Shown piece after piece: positions 53,954 to 62,343 of a stretch of 64,000 bases of DNA. Source of the DNA: an uncultured Flavobacterium sp. (GTDB lineage Bacteria > Bacteroidota > Bacteroidia > Flavobacteriales > Flavobacteriaceae). The DNA is taken from NCBI RefSeq assembly GCF_946478785.1, contig NZ_CAMLDD010000006.1, forward strand, positions 1-64,000. The letters are read 5' to 3'. The first letter of the stretch is position 1; each line of letters starts with the position of its first letter. Position numbers and translations under genes: made by a program. The notes under the pieces are model-generated. The model worked only from the letters and a program-made list of their open reading frames with translations, did no database searches and was not told the origin of the DNA.

Positions 53954-54550
53954 TTAGAAATTTTTAGAAATCCCGAGAGAAAATCCTTGTCCGAAAGTAA
54001 AATTGAAATTTTCATAACTATCTATGTCGCCATTATCTCCATCATAATTAATAGAGCTGTACCCCAAGCCTCCAATATTAAAATTCAAACCAAATCCATT
54101 ACCAACATTAATCAAAATTGCCGGTATAACAGTAATATAAAATCCATTTCCTTTATTTGTATAATCGAAAGGCACATCGCTATTGCTTCTTCTTTCTTTT
54201 CTGTTTTGGTAACCAGTCCCTAAATCTGCATACGCAGAAAAAGTTTGATTTAATGGTTTAGAATACCGTAAAAAACCACCTACTGCGTAAGTATCAGTTT
54301 TATACTCTGCATTGTTCATGTATTCTTGTTTTGACCTACTAAATTCTGCGTCAATACCTGCTGTCCAGTTTTCATGAAATTGATATCCAGATTTTGGAGA
54401 AAAACTAAAATAATTGGTTTTGTCTTCCAAACCTGAGTTTGTAGTATTTTGCGACTGATAAGTAAAGCTTCCCATTGCTAAAATCGACCCTTTTTGAGCA
54501 TTCGCAGCGTTTGCTACAATAATAGCAAGAATAAATAGAATTCTTTTCAT
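53954..54550 (-). CDS. Small outer-membrane beta-barrel protein
   Basis: 198 residues with a signal peptide (MKRILFILAIIVANAANAQK) and about eight amphipathic strands. Examples are NYFSFSPKSGYQFHENWTAG and YADLGTGYQNRKER, and the terminal FTFGQGFSLGISKNF ends in Phe as required for Bam insertion. OmpW/OmpA-barrel-like in size (opacity-family fold). Function unknown. It diverges from gldA with 139 bases between. Confidence 0.78.
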   Translation of the reverse strand: MKRILFILAIIVANAANAQKGSILAMGSFTYQSQNTTNSGLEDKTNYFSFSPKSGYQFHENWTAGIDAEFSRSKQEYMNNAEYKTDTYAVGGFLRYSKPLNQTFSAYADLGTGYQNRKERRSNSDVPFDYTNKGNGFYITVIPAILINVGNGFGLNFNIGGLGYSSINYDGDNGDIDSYENFNFTFGQGFSLGISKNF

Positions 54551-54665
54551 AGTTATAAGTTGTTAAATTTTAATACTACTTTAACAATAAAGATGCCACA
54601 AAAATTTTTAATTATTTTCCATGCTTTCTTAATGTCAAAATGTAGCAATCAAAACTATTTCTGTT

Positions 54666-54673
54666 TACTTTTG
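54666..54673 (+). promoter_or_regulatory. Candidate -7 element for gldA
   Basis: TACTTTTG fits TAnnTTTG, 17 bases before the gldA ATG. The -33 position carries TGT rather than TTG. Confidence 0.45.
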
Positions 54674-54689
54674 CATCAAACAATAAGTC

Positions 54690-55586
54690 ATGTCAATAGA
54701 AGTTAACAACATATCAAAAAGTTACGGAACTCAAAAAGCATTAGATGCTGTTTCATTCTCTATTCAAAAAGGGGAGATCGTTGGATTTCTGGGACCAAAC
54801 GGAGCCGGAAAATCTACTTTGATGAAAATTTTGACCACTTATTTGCTTGCCGATGAAGGTTCAGCTATTGTAAATGGTCAGGATGTCATGACAAATGCAA
54901 AAGAAGTTCAGCGTTCTATTGGTTATTTACCGGAACACAATCCATTATATCTGGATCTGTATGTCCGTGAATATTTGGCTTTTAATGCCGATGTTTACAA
55001 AGTGGCTAAATCAAGAATTGAAGAAGTAATTCAATTGACAGGATTATCTACAGAAAGCCATAAAAAGATCAGTCAGTTATCGAAAGGATACCGTCAGCGT
55101 GTGGGATTGGCCAATGCCTTATTGCATAATCCTGATGTGTTAATTCTGGATGAACCAACAACAGGTTTAGATCCGAATCAATTGATGGAAATTCGAAATG
55201 TGATTAAAAATGTCGGAAAAGACAAAACCGTTTTTTTATCGACTCACATCATGCAGGAAGTAGAAGCAATTTGCGACCGCGTGATTATCATTGACAAAGG
55301 AAAAATCGTAGCTGATAAAAAACTGGACAATTTAATTTCTGCAGATAAGGAACAAGTAATCGAAGTTGAATTTGATTATAAAATTGAAGAACAGGTAATT
55401 GCTGCAATTCCACATTTAAAATCATACATAAACATACATGATTGTTTATGGGAATTAACTTTCCTGGCTGACAAAGACATGCGTCCGACTGTTTTTGACT
55501 TTGCTCACGATAACGGATTAAAGACTTTACAGCTTAACCAAAAAAATAAAAATCTGGAAGCTGTATTTAGGGAAATCACTAAATAG
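54690..55586 (+). CDS. gldA: Gliding motility ABC transporter ATP-binding protein GldA
   Basis: 298-residue ABC ATPase. Walker A is GPNGAGKST at 35-43, the signature is LSKGYRQRVGLANAL, and Walker B is DVLILDEPTTGLDP, followed by the switch His in FLSTHIMQE. In F. johnsoniae GldA acts with the membrane proteins GldF and GldG, encoded elsewhere, and is required for gliding there. Neither partner is in this window, so the name rests on similarity and on the other gld genes nearby; related drug-type ABC ATPases look alike. Confidence 0.88.
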   Translation: MSIEVNNISKSYGTQKALDAVSFSIQKGEIVGFLGPNGAGKSTLMKILTTYLLADEGSAIVNGQDVMTNAKEVQRSIGYLPEHNPLYLDLYVREYLAFNADVYKVAKSRIEEVIQLTGLSTESHKKISQLSKGYRQRVGLANALLHNPDVLILDEPTTGLDPNQLMEIRNVIKNVGKDKTVFLSTHIMQEVEAICDRVIIIDKGKIVADKKLDNLISADKEQVIEVEFDYKIEEQVIAAIPHLKSYINIHDCLWELTFLADKDMRPTVFDFAHDNGLKTLQLNQKNKNLEAVFREITK

Positions 55587-55606
55587 GTTTTCATATTTCA
55601 GATGAT

Positions 55607-55642
55607 AAAAAAGCTCGTTTTAAAATTTTAAAACAAGCTTTT
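55607..55642. terminator. Bidirectional terminator between gldA and the DoxX-like gene
   Basis: AAAAGCT-C-GTTTTAAAA pairs with TTTTAAAAC-A-AGCTTTT with one mismatch; A- and T-runs at the two ends suit both convergent genes. Confidence 0.8.
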
Positions 55643-55647
55643 CTCTT

Positions 55648-56412
55648 TTATTTTACCAATGACTTCAAATAAATGGTAAATAATAAAGACAATACAATTG
55701 CAGAAATCCGAAGTATGTTTTTTAGAATTCTGCTTCTAAAGTTTAGTGAAGGCAAATTAGATTTTGTCTTTAAAAAAAACACGACAAGCTTTTTATAATC
55801 TAATAAAATCAAAAACAAAACCCCAATGCTCAGCAACACCGATTGTAACAATGCACCAGCATTCATTTGATAAAAAATGTTAATCAGAGTCAGATTGAAG
55901 AGTAAGGAAAATAGAATTATTGCTCCAATTAATAAGGTCTTTCTAAACAATAATAGATATCCTCCCACTATTTGTATGAGCGCTATTATGATTCCAAAAG
56001 TATGTGAATATCCAAAATAAAACCACGTCAGCCACTCGCCCGTTTGTTGATTCATTGGCATACTTGCAATTTCTGATGGTACAATAAACTGAAGCCCGTA
56101 AAATTTCTTCCAGCCAAAAGCAGCAATAGTAAAGGCAATGCAATATCGAATACTGCTATACAAAAAACCATATATTTTCGCTGAATTGATTCTTTGCTTT
56201 TTTTCTAAAAAATGCCAAATCAGAGGAAAAAATAAAACAGCTGCCATGGAAATTCCAATTAAGGAAAAAACCAAAAATGGAGGAAACCAGGGTATATTTC
56301 CACCATTTCCAAGCAATAATAACAAAGCGGAAAACTCAAGTCCAAAAATTAAGGTTGTGAAAAATTTTTTTCCAATGGAACTTGGAATTTCTAAAGAGGT
56401 TTGTTCTAACAT
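55648..56412 (-). CDS. DoxX-like integral membrane protein
   Basis: About 254 residues from the ATG at 56412 (MLEQTSLEIPSS); an ATG four codons earlier (56424) is also possible. Seven to eight hydrophobic segments are visible. The central part (SIRYCIAFTIAAFGWKKFYG, then TFGIIIALIQIVGGYLLLFR) resembles the DoxX/DoxD fold, where a membrane-buried Arg or Lys faces the helices. DoxX proteins have varied or unknown redox-related roles. Assignment is tentative. It lies 83 bases downstream of the membrane AraC gene on the same strand. Confidence 0.6.
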   Translation of the reverse strand: MLEQTSLEIPSSIGKKFFTTLIFGLEFSALLLLLGNGGNIPWFPPFLVFSLIGISMAAVLFFPLIWHFLEKKQRINSAKIYGFLYSSIRYCIAFTIAAFGWKKFYGLQFIVPSEIASMPMNQQTGEWLTWFYFGYSHTFGIIIALIQIVGGYLLLFRKTLLIGAIILFSLLFNLTLINIFYQMNAGALLQSVLLSIGVLFLILLDYKKLVVFFLKTKSNLPSLNFRSRILKNILRISAIVLSLLFTIYLKSLVK

Positions 56413-56495
56413 GGTTATAGTCATTTGAATTAATATTCCACAAATTTGAATATTACTCAAAAACTAAACGTTCCGATGTACCCTTTCGAACGTAA

Positions 56496-57629
56496 TTAAG
56501 CTTCTTTTTTTACTAGAATAGCATTTGTTTTTACAAACTCTGTGGGAGACATTCCGGTATATTTTTTAAAAGTGGTATTAAAAGTGGTTTTCGAATTAAA
56601 GCCGGATTCATAAGCAATCCCCAAAACGTTTAATTGATTGTACTTATCAGACAGTAGTAATCTTTTTGCTTCTTCAATGCGATATCGATTTATGAAATTA
56701 TAGAAGTTATCCTGATACAATTCATTGATAACAAACGAAGTTTCATTGCAGCTGGCTTCTAATTTTTTTGCTAATTTGGGTAAGCTTAAATCATTCTCTA
56801 AATATATTTTTTCATAGTCAATAAGCGCTTTTAATTTTTCATCCAGCTCATTCAGTCTGTTTCCGGAAACTCTTTTTGGATTGTCTTTTTTATAAATTTG
56901 AATGGATGACAATTCATTTAATTCGTTTTTGCTGAAATCAAAAATTTCTTTTTGCTGCAAGGAAAAATACGCCAGAAAAAAGACACTTAGCAGATAGGTG
57001 AAAGGTGTAAATTGAATTAAGGATTCTAGATTGAAAAATATGAGATTGAACCACACTAGCATTATCAACACCAAAATCAGTAAAAAATATTTTAGCCAGA
57101 TCAGATCATTTTTTTCAGTTGAAGATGAAATTTGATGTAGTTTTTTCAGGTGTTTTTGTAGTTTTATAAATGATAATATCCAATATATCAAAGCTTGGAG
57201 AGGCAACGCAATTCGCAAAACAAAAAATACTATTCTGCCGGTTTCATAATTAAATTCAATGTTTTTTCCTGTAATAAAAAAAAGAAGCCTGAAAAGTAAA
57301 AAAATGCTAAAAGGCAAAAAATGCCATAACATTTTTTTGTTAAATTTTTTATTTATGGATGTAAAATAGAGAATACTGATATAAAGCAAGGGAGCTGTAA
57401 GAAATCGGGAAAGCCCTATCATTTCAAACAAATTTTGGTGTTCTAAATGAAAATTTTTATAGAACAACGGTATTTCTAACATCGCCAAACCCAACGTAAT
57501 GACAAATAACCCCAAATAGCTGTTTGCTGCAACATTAACTCTTCTAAGATGAGCAAGTAATAAAAACCCAAGCAAAAATGCTGCCCCTGAAGTAATGCTC
57601 ATTGTAATTGGAGAGTCCATCATAACCAT
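56496..57629 (-). CDS. Membrane-anchored AraC-type regulator
   Basis: 377 residues: about seven membrane helices (residues ~5-235) and a cytoplasmic AraC helix-turn-helix domain (about 270-370; IAYESGFNSKTTFNTTFKKY then TGMSPTEFVK). This 7TM-AraC layout is common in Bacteroidota and suggests direct signal sensing in the membrane. The alpha/beta hydrolase stop is 13 bases upstream of this gene's start, so the two are probably one transcript. Confidence 0.83.
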   Translation of the reverse strand: MVMMDSPITMSITSGAAFLLGFLLLAHLRRVNVAANSYLGLFVITLGLAMLEIPLFYKNFHLEHQNLFEMIGLSRFLTAPLLYISILYFTSINKKFNKKMLWHFLPFSIFLLFRLLFFITGKNIEFNYETGRIVFFVLRIALPLQALIYWILSFIKLQKHLKKLHQISSSTEKNDLIWLKYFLLILVLIMLVWFNLIFFNLESLIQFTPFTYLLSVFFLAYFSLQQKEIFDFSKNELNELSSIQIYKKDNPKRVSGNRLNELDEKLKALIDYEKIYLENDLSLPKLAKKLEASCNETSFVINELYQDNFYNFINRYRIEEAKRLLLSDKYNQLNVLGIAYESGFNSKTTFNTTFKKYTGMSPTEFVKTNAILVKKEA

Positions 57630-57642
57630 AATTATTTGAAAC

Positions 57643-58497
57643 TTATTTCACAAAATAATTATTATCTTCAAACCAGTCTGTCAATCTTTGCGGCCAGGTT
57701 TTCAGGGAATTTGTCTTTGCTCTTTTTCCCATATTAAATGCATGTCCGCCTTTAGAATACAAATGCATTTCTACAGGAACATCCGCTTTTCGATAGCCGT
57801 TAAGTAATTCAACTATTGGTCCCGAACAACACGAATCATCATTTGCGGCTACTAAAAATGCAACAGGTGCATCAGCCTTAATTTCTTTCGGAATAAACAA
57901 TGGTCCGGGATAAACCAATATTTGAAAATTAGGCTGTGAATTCAGCTTATCAATTGCATCCGAACTATTTTTCAAAACATTATTAGAATTATAAGCAATC
58001 AGTGCGACAACTTCTCCACCTGCCGAAAATCCCATAGCACCAATTCGGCTGGCATCAATTTTAAATTCGTCAGACTTGCTTCTTATTAACCTTATTGCTC
58101 TTTCGGCATCCTGCTTAACGTGAGTTTCTAATTTATATGGAGAATCTTTTGTTCTTGCCAGACGGTATTTTAAAACAAAGGCAGTTATTCCAATACTATT
58201 TAAATATTCTGCGGCATCCTTTCCTTCTGAATTAAAAACCAAATTTTCATGTCCTCCTCCCGGACAAATAAGCACTGCCATTCCGTTTGGTTTCTCCGGC
58301 AAATATGCTGTTATTGATGGATTATGAATATTTCTGACCCACCAGTCCTGAGCTTGTTCCGGTTCATCTTTTCGGTTTTCGAAACCGGGAGCTCCATTTT
58401 CCCACAGGTAGATTTTTGTACCGTTTTGTTGTGAAAATCCCTGATTACACAAAATTAAAAGAAATAGATAAATGCAAAATTTTGTTTTTTGTATCAT
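57643..58497 (-). CDS. Secreted alpha/beta hydrolase, acetyl-xylan-esterase-like
   Basis: 284 residues with a signal peptide (MIQKTKFCIYLFLLILCNQG then FSQQ). The alpha/beta-hydrolase triad is visible: S158 in GFSAGGEV, D220 in AANDDSC and H252 in KGGHAFNMG; the oxyanion loop CPGGGHENL is at 78-86. The closest known group is the BD-FAE/acetylxylan esterase type active on plant polysaccharide esters, but no glycan-utilisation genes surround it, so the substrate is open. It lies between the membrane AraC and the PLP decarboxylase genes. Confidence 0.83.
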   Translation of the reverse strand: MIQKTKFCIYLFLLILCNQGFSQQNGTKIYLWENGAPGFENRKDEPEQAQDWWVRNIHNPSITAYLPEKPNGMAVLICPGGGHENLVFNSEGKDAAEYLNSIGITAFVLKYRLARTKDSPYKLETHVKQDAERAIRLIRSKSDEFKIDASRIGAMGFSAGGEVVALIAYNSNNVLKNSSDAIDKLNSQPNFQILVYPGPLFIPKEIKADAPVAFLVAANDDSCCSGPIVELLNGYRKADVPVEMHLYSKGGHAFNMGKRAKTNSLKTWPQRLTDWFEDNNYFVK

Positions 58498-58529
58498 TCC
58501 AAATTCATTTACAATTGATGATAAATGTA

Positions 58530-59933
58530 CTATAAAGCTTTGAATATCAAATTCATTTCGTCAATTACAATTTTAATATCCATTTCGGTTGTACGCCAAT
58601 TTACAAATGATGCCCTGATTCCTTTTCGGTTGTTGTAAAAAGTTGGTGTCATAAATACTTTTCCGGTATCGTTGATATTTGTCAAAAATTGAGATACTTT
58701 TTCCTGATTATGATCTCCTTTTAATGTAAAACAAACATTATTCAGGCGAATTGGGGCCAGAAGTTCAAAAAAATCATTTTCAATAAGAGCATTTCCAAAA
58801 TGCTGAGCCAATTCAATATTATTTTCAACTATATCCTGAAAACCTTCTTTTCCATATGCCAATAAAGAAAACCAAACAGGCAATGCCCTTAAGCGTCTTG
58901 AATTTTCTGGCAATACATTCAGATAGTTAAAATTCTCTAATGGATTCCCTAAGTAAGGTGCATTTGAGTTCTGAAAAGTTTCAATTTGTAAAGCTGTATG
59001 TTGTTCTTTTACTAAATAAAAAGCATTTTCATAAGGTACATTTAGCCATTTATGACAATCAATCGTAATACTGTCTGCTCCTTCCCAACCTTCAACCAAA
59101 TGTTTAAATTTACCCGAAACAGCTGCAAAACCTCCAAAAGCAGCATCAATATGCCACCAGAAATTGTATTTTGATTTAAGTTTTGAGATAGCTTCAAAAT
59201 CATCAAAATCGGCTGTATTTACTGTCCCCGCACTTGAAATTAAAATAAAAGGTTTTCCGTTTAAACTTTCGATATTTTTCTCTAAATCATTTACATCAAC
59301 TGCTTCACGATTTCCTTCAATTGTTTTAATTACAGTATAATTCTGGCTTCCAATACCCAACATTGCCAATGATTTTATAGAAGAGGAATGTGGTGTTGCC
59401 GTCAATATATTTATTGGTGCTGAAATCCCATCCTTGGCAAAATCTTTACCAAACTGTTTTCCAAGCCATTGTCTGGCAACTCCTAAACAAGTGAAATTCG
59501 ACATTGTTGCTCCTGTTACAAAGCCTCCTAAAAATGATTTTGGAAGTGCTAATAACTGCAAAAGCAAATTTATTGTTTCGAATTCAATTAATGCCGATGT
59601 ACCACCCTGTCCTTTTACAGCTTGTGTATTTTGATCGCAAACTGAAGCCAGCCAATCACCAACTATAGATGCAGGTGTTGAACCGCCCGTTACGAATCCC
59701 CAATATCGTGGTCCTGGAGAAGCTACCATTAGTGGGGCCAATCTTTCATTAAACTCTTCTAACGCAGCCAAAGATCCCAAACCTAATTTGTTTAATTCTC
59801 TGGCATAATCAATTGAGTTTTTATTAGAAGTTGGAATGTCTTGAAGATTATTTAAAAAGTCAATTCCTTGTTTTTTAGCTTCTTCAAGTATATTTTCAAA
59901 ATTATTTAAATCATGTTGTAGAGCTGAATTCAT
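58530..59933 (-). CDS. PLP-dependent group II decarboxylase-like enzyme
   Basis: 467 residues of the glutamate/aromatic-L-amino-acid decarboxylase superfamily. The PLP lysine is K295 in IDCHKWLN, with the cofactor-ring Asp D263 in HIDAAFGG and the phosphate-binding stretch TGATMSNFTCL at 140-150. Whether it decarboxylates or cleaves its substrate, and which amino acid it uses, cannot be read. It starts a minus-strand run: decarboxylase, hydrolase, membrane AraC, DoxX-like. Confidence 0.83.
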   Translation of the reverse strand: MNSALQHDLNNFENILEEAKKQGIDFLNNLQDIPTSNKNSIDYARELNKLGLGSLAALEEFNERLAPLMVASPGPRYWGFVTGGSTPASIVGDWLASVCDQNTQAVKGQGGTSALIEFETINLLLQLLALPKSFLGGFVTGATMSNFTCLGVARQWLGKQFGKDFAKDGISAPINILTATPHSSSIKSLAMLGIGSQNYTVIKTIEGNREAVDVNDLEKNIESLNGKPFILISSAGTVNTADFDDFEAISKLKSKYNFWWHIDAAFGGFAAVSGKFKHLVEGWEGADSITIDCHKWLNVPYENAFYLVKEQHTALQIETFQNSNAPYLGNPLENFNYLNVLPENSRRLRALPVWFSLLAYGKEGFQDIVENNIELAQHFGNALIENDFFELLAPIRLNNVCFTLKGDHNQEKVSQFLTNINDTGKVFMTPTFYNNRKGIRASFVNWRTTEMDIKIVIDEMNLIFKAL

Positions 59934-59977
59934 TATATATCAATTTTGAAATTAGACTAACTATTTTTTAGTAAAAG

Positions 59978-60631
59978 TTACTTTTCTAAAACAATGGTAG
60001 TAAAATCCCGATCAACCAATTCGCCTGTTCTGGTTTTTACTTTTTCGGTTAAAGTTTCCTTGTGTACCATTTTGAAAAGTGTCTTTTGGACTAATTGCTC
60101 CACTTTTTCACTACTGTAAAGCTTAAATTCATATTGTGTAAAAGGAAGCGTTTTCATGAAACTTTCTTCTGCAAAAGTGATGCAGAATACTCCATTTGGT
60201 TTTAAAACCCTGTAAATTTCTGAAAGCAATTTTTCTGGTTCTTGCCAGAAATAAATGGTGTTTACGGTAAATATTTTGTCGAAAAAAGGATCTTGAAACG
60301 GAATTACATTTCCGTCATAAACCGAAAAGAAAGCCTGTTTTTGAGAAACAAAATTTCGGTTGATCTGGCGTGCTTCCTGAAACATTAATTCAGACATTTC
60401 GAGTCCGTAATATTTCAGGTTTTCAGCCTGTTCGAATATAAATTCTAAATGTCCTGCATTTCCGTGACCTAATTCCAGAATTACATTTCCTGCTGAAATA
60501 TTTAGATTTTGAAACGAATGGCGTGTCATGTTGATGTTGGTTTCATGCATCATGTTGGCCATTTCTATTCCTTTCTCTCCGGTTGGGTGTTTTAATTGGG
60601 AGGCAATTTCGTGTAATTCTTCTTGTTTCAT
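59978..60631 (-). CDS. Class I SAM-dependent methyltransferase
   Basis: 217 residues from the ATG at 60631 (MKQEELHEIASQLKHPTGEK), preferred over an upstream TTG. The SAM-binding motif I is ILELGHGNAGHLEF at 51-64, and later motifs are FFDKIFTVNTIYFW and EIYRVLKPNGVFCITF. The UbiE/Methyltransf_11 fold is clear; the substrate is unknown. The dispersed repeat and the GAGGAACGAAGC hairpin lie just upstream, with metF beyond. Confidence 0.82.
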   Translation of the reverse strand: MKQEELHEIASQLKHPTGEKGIEMANMMHETNINMTRHSFQNLNISAGNVILELGHGNAGHLEFIFEQAENLKYYGLEMSELMFQEARQINRNFVSQKQAFFSVYDGNVIPFQDPFFDKIFTVNTIYFWQEPEKLLSEIYRVLKPNGVFCITFAEESFMKTLPFTQYEFKLYSSEKVEQLVQKTLFKMVHKETLTEKVKTRTGELVDRDFTTIVLEK

Positions 60632-60670
60632 AATGTTTACATTTATAACCAATTGAAATTAGAATTCCTG

Positions 60671-60750
60671 ATGCCCTAGCCCAGATGGAAACGGCATCCT
60701 TTTGTGGCGGGGTTCGCCATAAAAGATATAGTGAACAGCTGGAATAGCTT
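60671..60750 (-). repeat. Dispersed ~80-nt repeat, copy C
   Basis: On the minus strand: TATTCCAGCTGTTCACTATA, TCTTTT, hairpin GGCG-AACCC-CGCC, then AAAAGGATGCCGTTTCCATC and TGGGCTAGG. It matches copies A and B outside the hairpin. It occupies the gap between metF and the methyltransferase gene; no ORF here is credible. Confidence 0.8.
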
Positions 60751-60777
60751 CTGAAATTAAATTCCAAGCTGCATTTT

Positions 60778-60844
60778 ATTGCTAGGAACGAAGCAACCAT
60801 ACTAGCAAATATATGTAGCGTGAGATTGCTTCGTTCCTCGCAAT
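60778..60844. repeat. GAGGAACGAAGCAA inverted repeat
   Basis: ATTGCTAGGAACGAAGCAAC (60778-60797) and its near-complement GATTGCTTCGTTCCTCGCAA (60824-60843) form a ~20-bp stem with two mismatches and a 25-base loop. As I recall, GTCATTGCGAGGAACGAAGC is a repeat string seen in many bacterial genomes. It lies just downstream of the metF stop and may also end that transcript. Confidence 0.8.
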
Positions 60845-60848
60845 GACA

Positions 60849-61805
60849 TTAAAAAACCTGACTCGCAATTTGGCGAATATTTTCCGATTTCCCCATTGAA
60901 TAATAATGCAAAAACGGAACCCCGGCTTCTTTTAATTCTTTTGACTGCTGAATCGCCCATTCTATTCCGACTTGTTTGATTTCAGCGTTGTTTTTGCATT
61001 TGTCAACTTCGTGAATCAAATCTTCCGGTAAATCGATACGGAAAATCTGAGGCAGAATCTGCATGTGTTTTTGAACCGCGATTGGTTTAATTCCTGGAAT
61101 AATTGGCACCGTAATACCCATTTCCCTTGCTTTTTCTACAAAAGCAAAGTATTTAGCATTGTCGAAAAACATTTGTGTAACTACATAATCTGCACCGGCA
61201 TCTACTTTTTCTTTTAATCTCCTCAAGTCAGACTGTAAGGATGGTGATTCTAAATGTTTCTCCGGATAACCTGCAACACCAATACAAAAATCGGCTCTGT
61301 TATCGATATCCATCACTTCATGAAGATATTTCCCACAATTCAAATCGTTGATTTGTCGCACTAAATCGACAGCAAAATGATTACCTCCATCTTTAGGAAC
61401 GAAGGACTGCTCATGTTTCATAGCATCACCGCGAAGTGCCATTACATTGTTGATTCCCAAATAGTGGCAATCTACCAGCATATACTCGGTTTCTTCCTGT
61501 GTAAAACCTCCGCAAAGCAGGTGCGGTACGGTATCAACATTATATTTGTGTTTTATAGAAGCGCAAATTCCAAGCGTTCCCGGACGCATACGAGTTAATT
61601 TTTTGTCTAAAAGTCCGTTGCCTTTATCGATATAAATATACTCTTCACGAGAAGTCGTTACGTCAATAAATGGTGGTTTAAATTCCATCAACGGATCGAT
61701 ATTATCGTATAATTCCTGAATGCTTTTCCCCTTTTGAGGCGGAATAATTTCGAATGAAAATAATGTTTTTCCTTTGGCGTTTTCTATATGTTCTGTTACT
61801 TTCAT
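60849..61805 (-). CDS. metF: 5,10-methylenetetrahydrofolate reductase
   Basis: 318-residue FAD-dependent TIM-barrel enzyme making 5-methyl-THF for methionine synthesis. The opening FSFEIIPPQKGKSIQELYDN carries the catalytic Glu; LGICASIKHKY, NVMALRGDAMKHE, GVAGYPEKHLESP and DYVVTQMFFDNAKYF are family blocks. It belongs with metH upstream on the same strand, but a four-helix-bundle gene and its repeats lie between the two. Confidence 0.95.
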   Translation of the reverse strand: MKVTEHIENAKGKTLFSFEIIPPQKGKSIQELYDNIDPLMEFKPPFIDVTTSREEYIYIDKGNGLLDKKLTRMRPGTLGICASIKHKYNVDTVPHLLCGGFTQEETEYMLVDCHYLGINNVMALRGDAMKHEQSFVPKDGGNHFAVDLVRQINDLNCGKYLHEVMDIDNRADFCIGVAGYPEKHLESPSLQSDLRRLKEKVDAGADYVVTQMFFDNAKYFAFVEKAREMGITVPIIPGIKPIAVQKHMQILPQIFRIDLPEDLIHEVDKCKNNAEIKQVGIEWAIQQSKELKEAGVPFLHYYSMGKSENIRQIASQVF

Positions 61806-61813
61806 TTTTTATT

Positions 61814-61903
61814 GGTTGATAGTTTTTGGTTGCTTGTTGTTAGTTTTAAGTTTAAGTTTTGCTGATGCAAACCATCAACTAACAACCCACAACCATCAAC
61901 TAC
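61814..61903. repeat. GTTGATAG-type inverted-repeat tract, downstream of the four-helix gene
   Basis: GGTTGATAGTTTTTGGTTGC and TTGTTGTTAGTTTT on the left are mirrored by AACCATCAACTAACAACC and ACAACCATCAACTA on the right, giving a long imperfect hairpin. The stop codon of the four-helix-bundle gene (61902-61900) lies inside the right arm. Confidence 0.75.
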
Positions 61904-62256
61904 ATTGTTTTTTTATAATAGTTAATAAATCCGTTTAATAGCTTTTTGCAAGTCTGAATTTGTTCTAAAGCAATATTGAAGTTATTTTCATCAATATATT
62001 TTTGATCAAACGCCAGATAATATTGCGTTTCCAGTTCATATAATGATCCTCTTGAAATATGAAGGAAATGAATTGTATCTTTTGATGTCTGTCGTCCACA
62101 ACCTTCAGCAATATTTGAAGGGATTGAAATAGCAGCTCTTCTCATTTGGTTCGTCAAACCAAATATTTCATATTTAGGAAACAACTTGGTAGAATCATAT
62201 AAAAAGTTTACCAACTTCCGAGCTTCAACCCAAACATCTAATTTACTGTAATCCAT
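61900..62256 (-). CDS. Four-helix-bundle protein (S23/IVP family)
   Basis: 118 residues from the ATG at 62256 (MDYSKLDVWVEARKLVNFLY). The apparent N-terminal extension only translates the upstream repeat. The family block ALSIPSNIAEGCGR-type sequence is present as AAISIPSNIAEGCGRQTSKD with FLHISRGSLYELETQYYLA. It belongs to the family first found in 23S rRNA intervening sequences and related to Avd of diversity-generating retroelements. Family members are basic, pentameric nucleic-acid-binding bundles of unclear role. It is enclosed by inverted-repeat tracts and separates metF from metH. Confidence 0.85.
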   Translation of the reverse strand: MDYSKLDVWVEARKLVNFLYDSTKLFPKYEIFGLTNQMRRAAISIPSNIAEGCGRQTSKDTIHFLHISRGSLYELETQYYLAFDQKYIDENNFNIALEQIQTCKKLLNGFINYYKKTM

Positions 62257-62265
62257 TTCTTTTTT

Positions 62266-62339
62266 GGTTGATAGTTGTTTGTTGTCAGTTGATAGTTTAA
62301 GTGCTATATCTAACAACCAAAAACTATCAACTATCAACC
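62266..62339. repeat. GTTGATAG-type inverted-repeat tract, upstream of the four-helix gene
   Basis: GGTTGATAGTTGTTTGTTGT and CAGTTGATAG on the left face TAACAACCAAAAACTATCAA and CTATCAACC on the right; the outer GGTTGATAGTT/AACTATCAACC is exact. It fills the space between the metH stop (4 bases away) and the four-helix gene (9 bases away). Confidence 0.8.
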
Positions 62340-62343
62340 AATT

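Noticed and set aside
60543..60800. Minus-strand open frame of 85 codons upstream of the methyltransferase
   Set aside because: It translates the ~80-nt repeat and overlaps the methyltransferase start; no protein family is recognisable.
62257..62337. 27-residue N-terminal extension of the four-helix-bundle protein
   Set aside because: It reads through the GTTGATAG repeat; the family begins at MDYSKLDVW, ATG 62256.
61814..62339. Diversity-generating retroelement, because the family resembles Avd
   Set aside because: No reverse transcriptase and no template/variable repeat pair are visible in the window.
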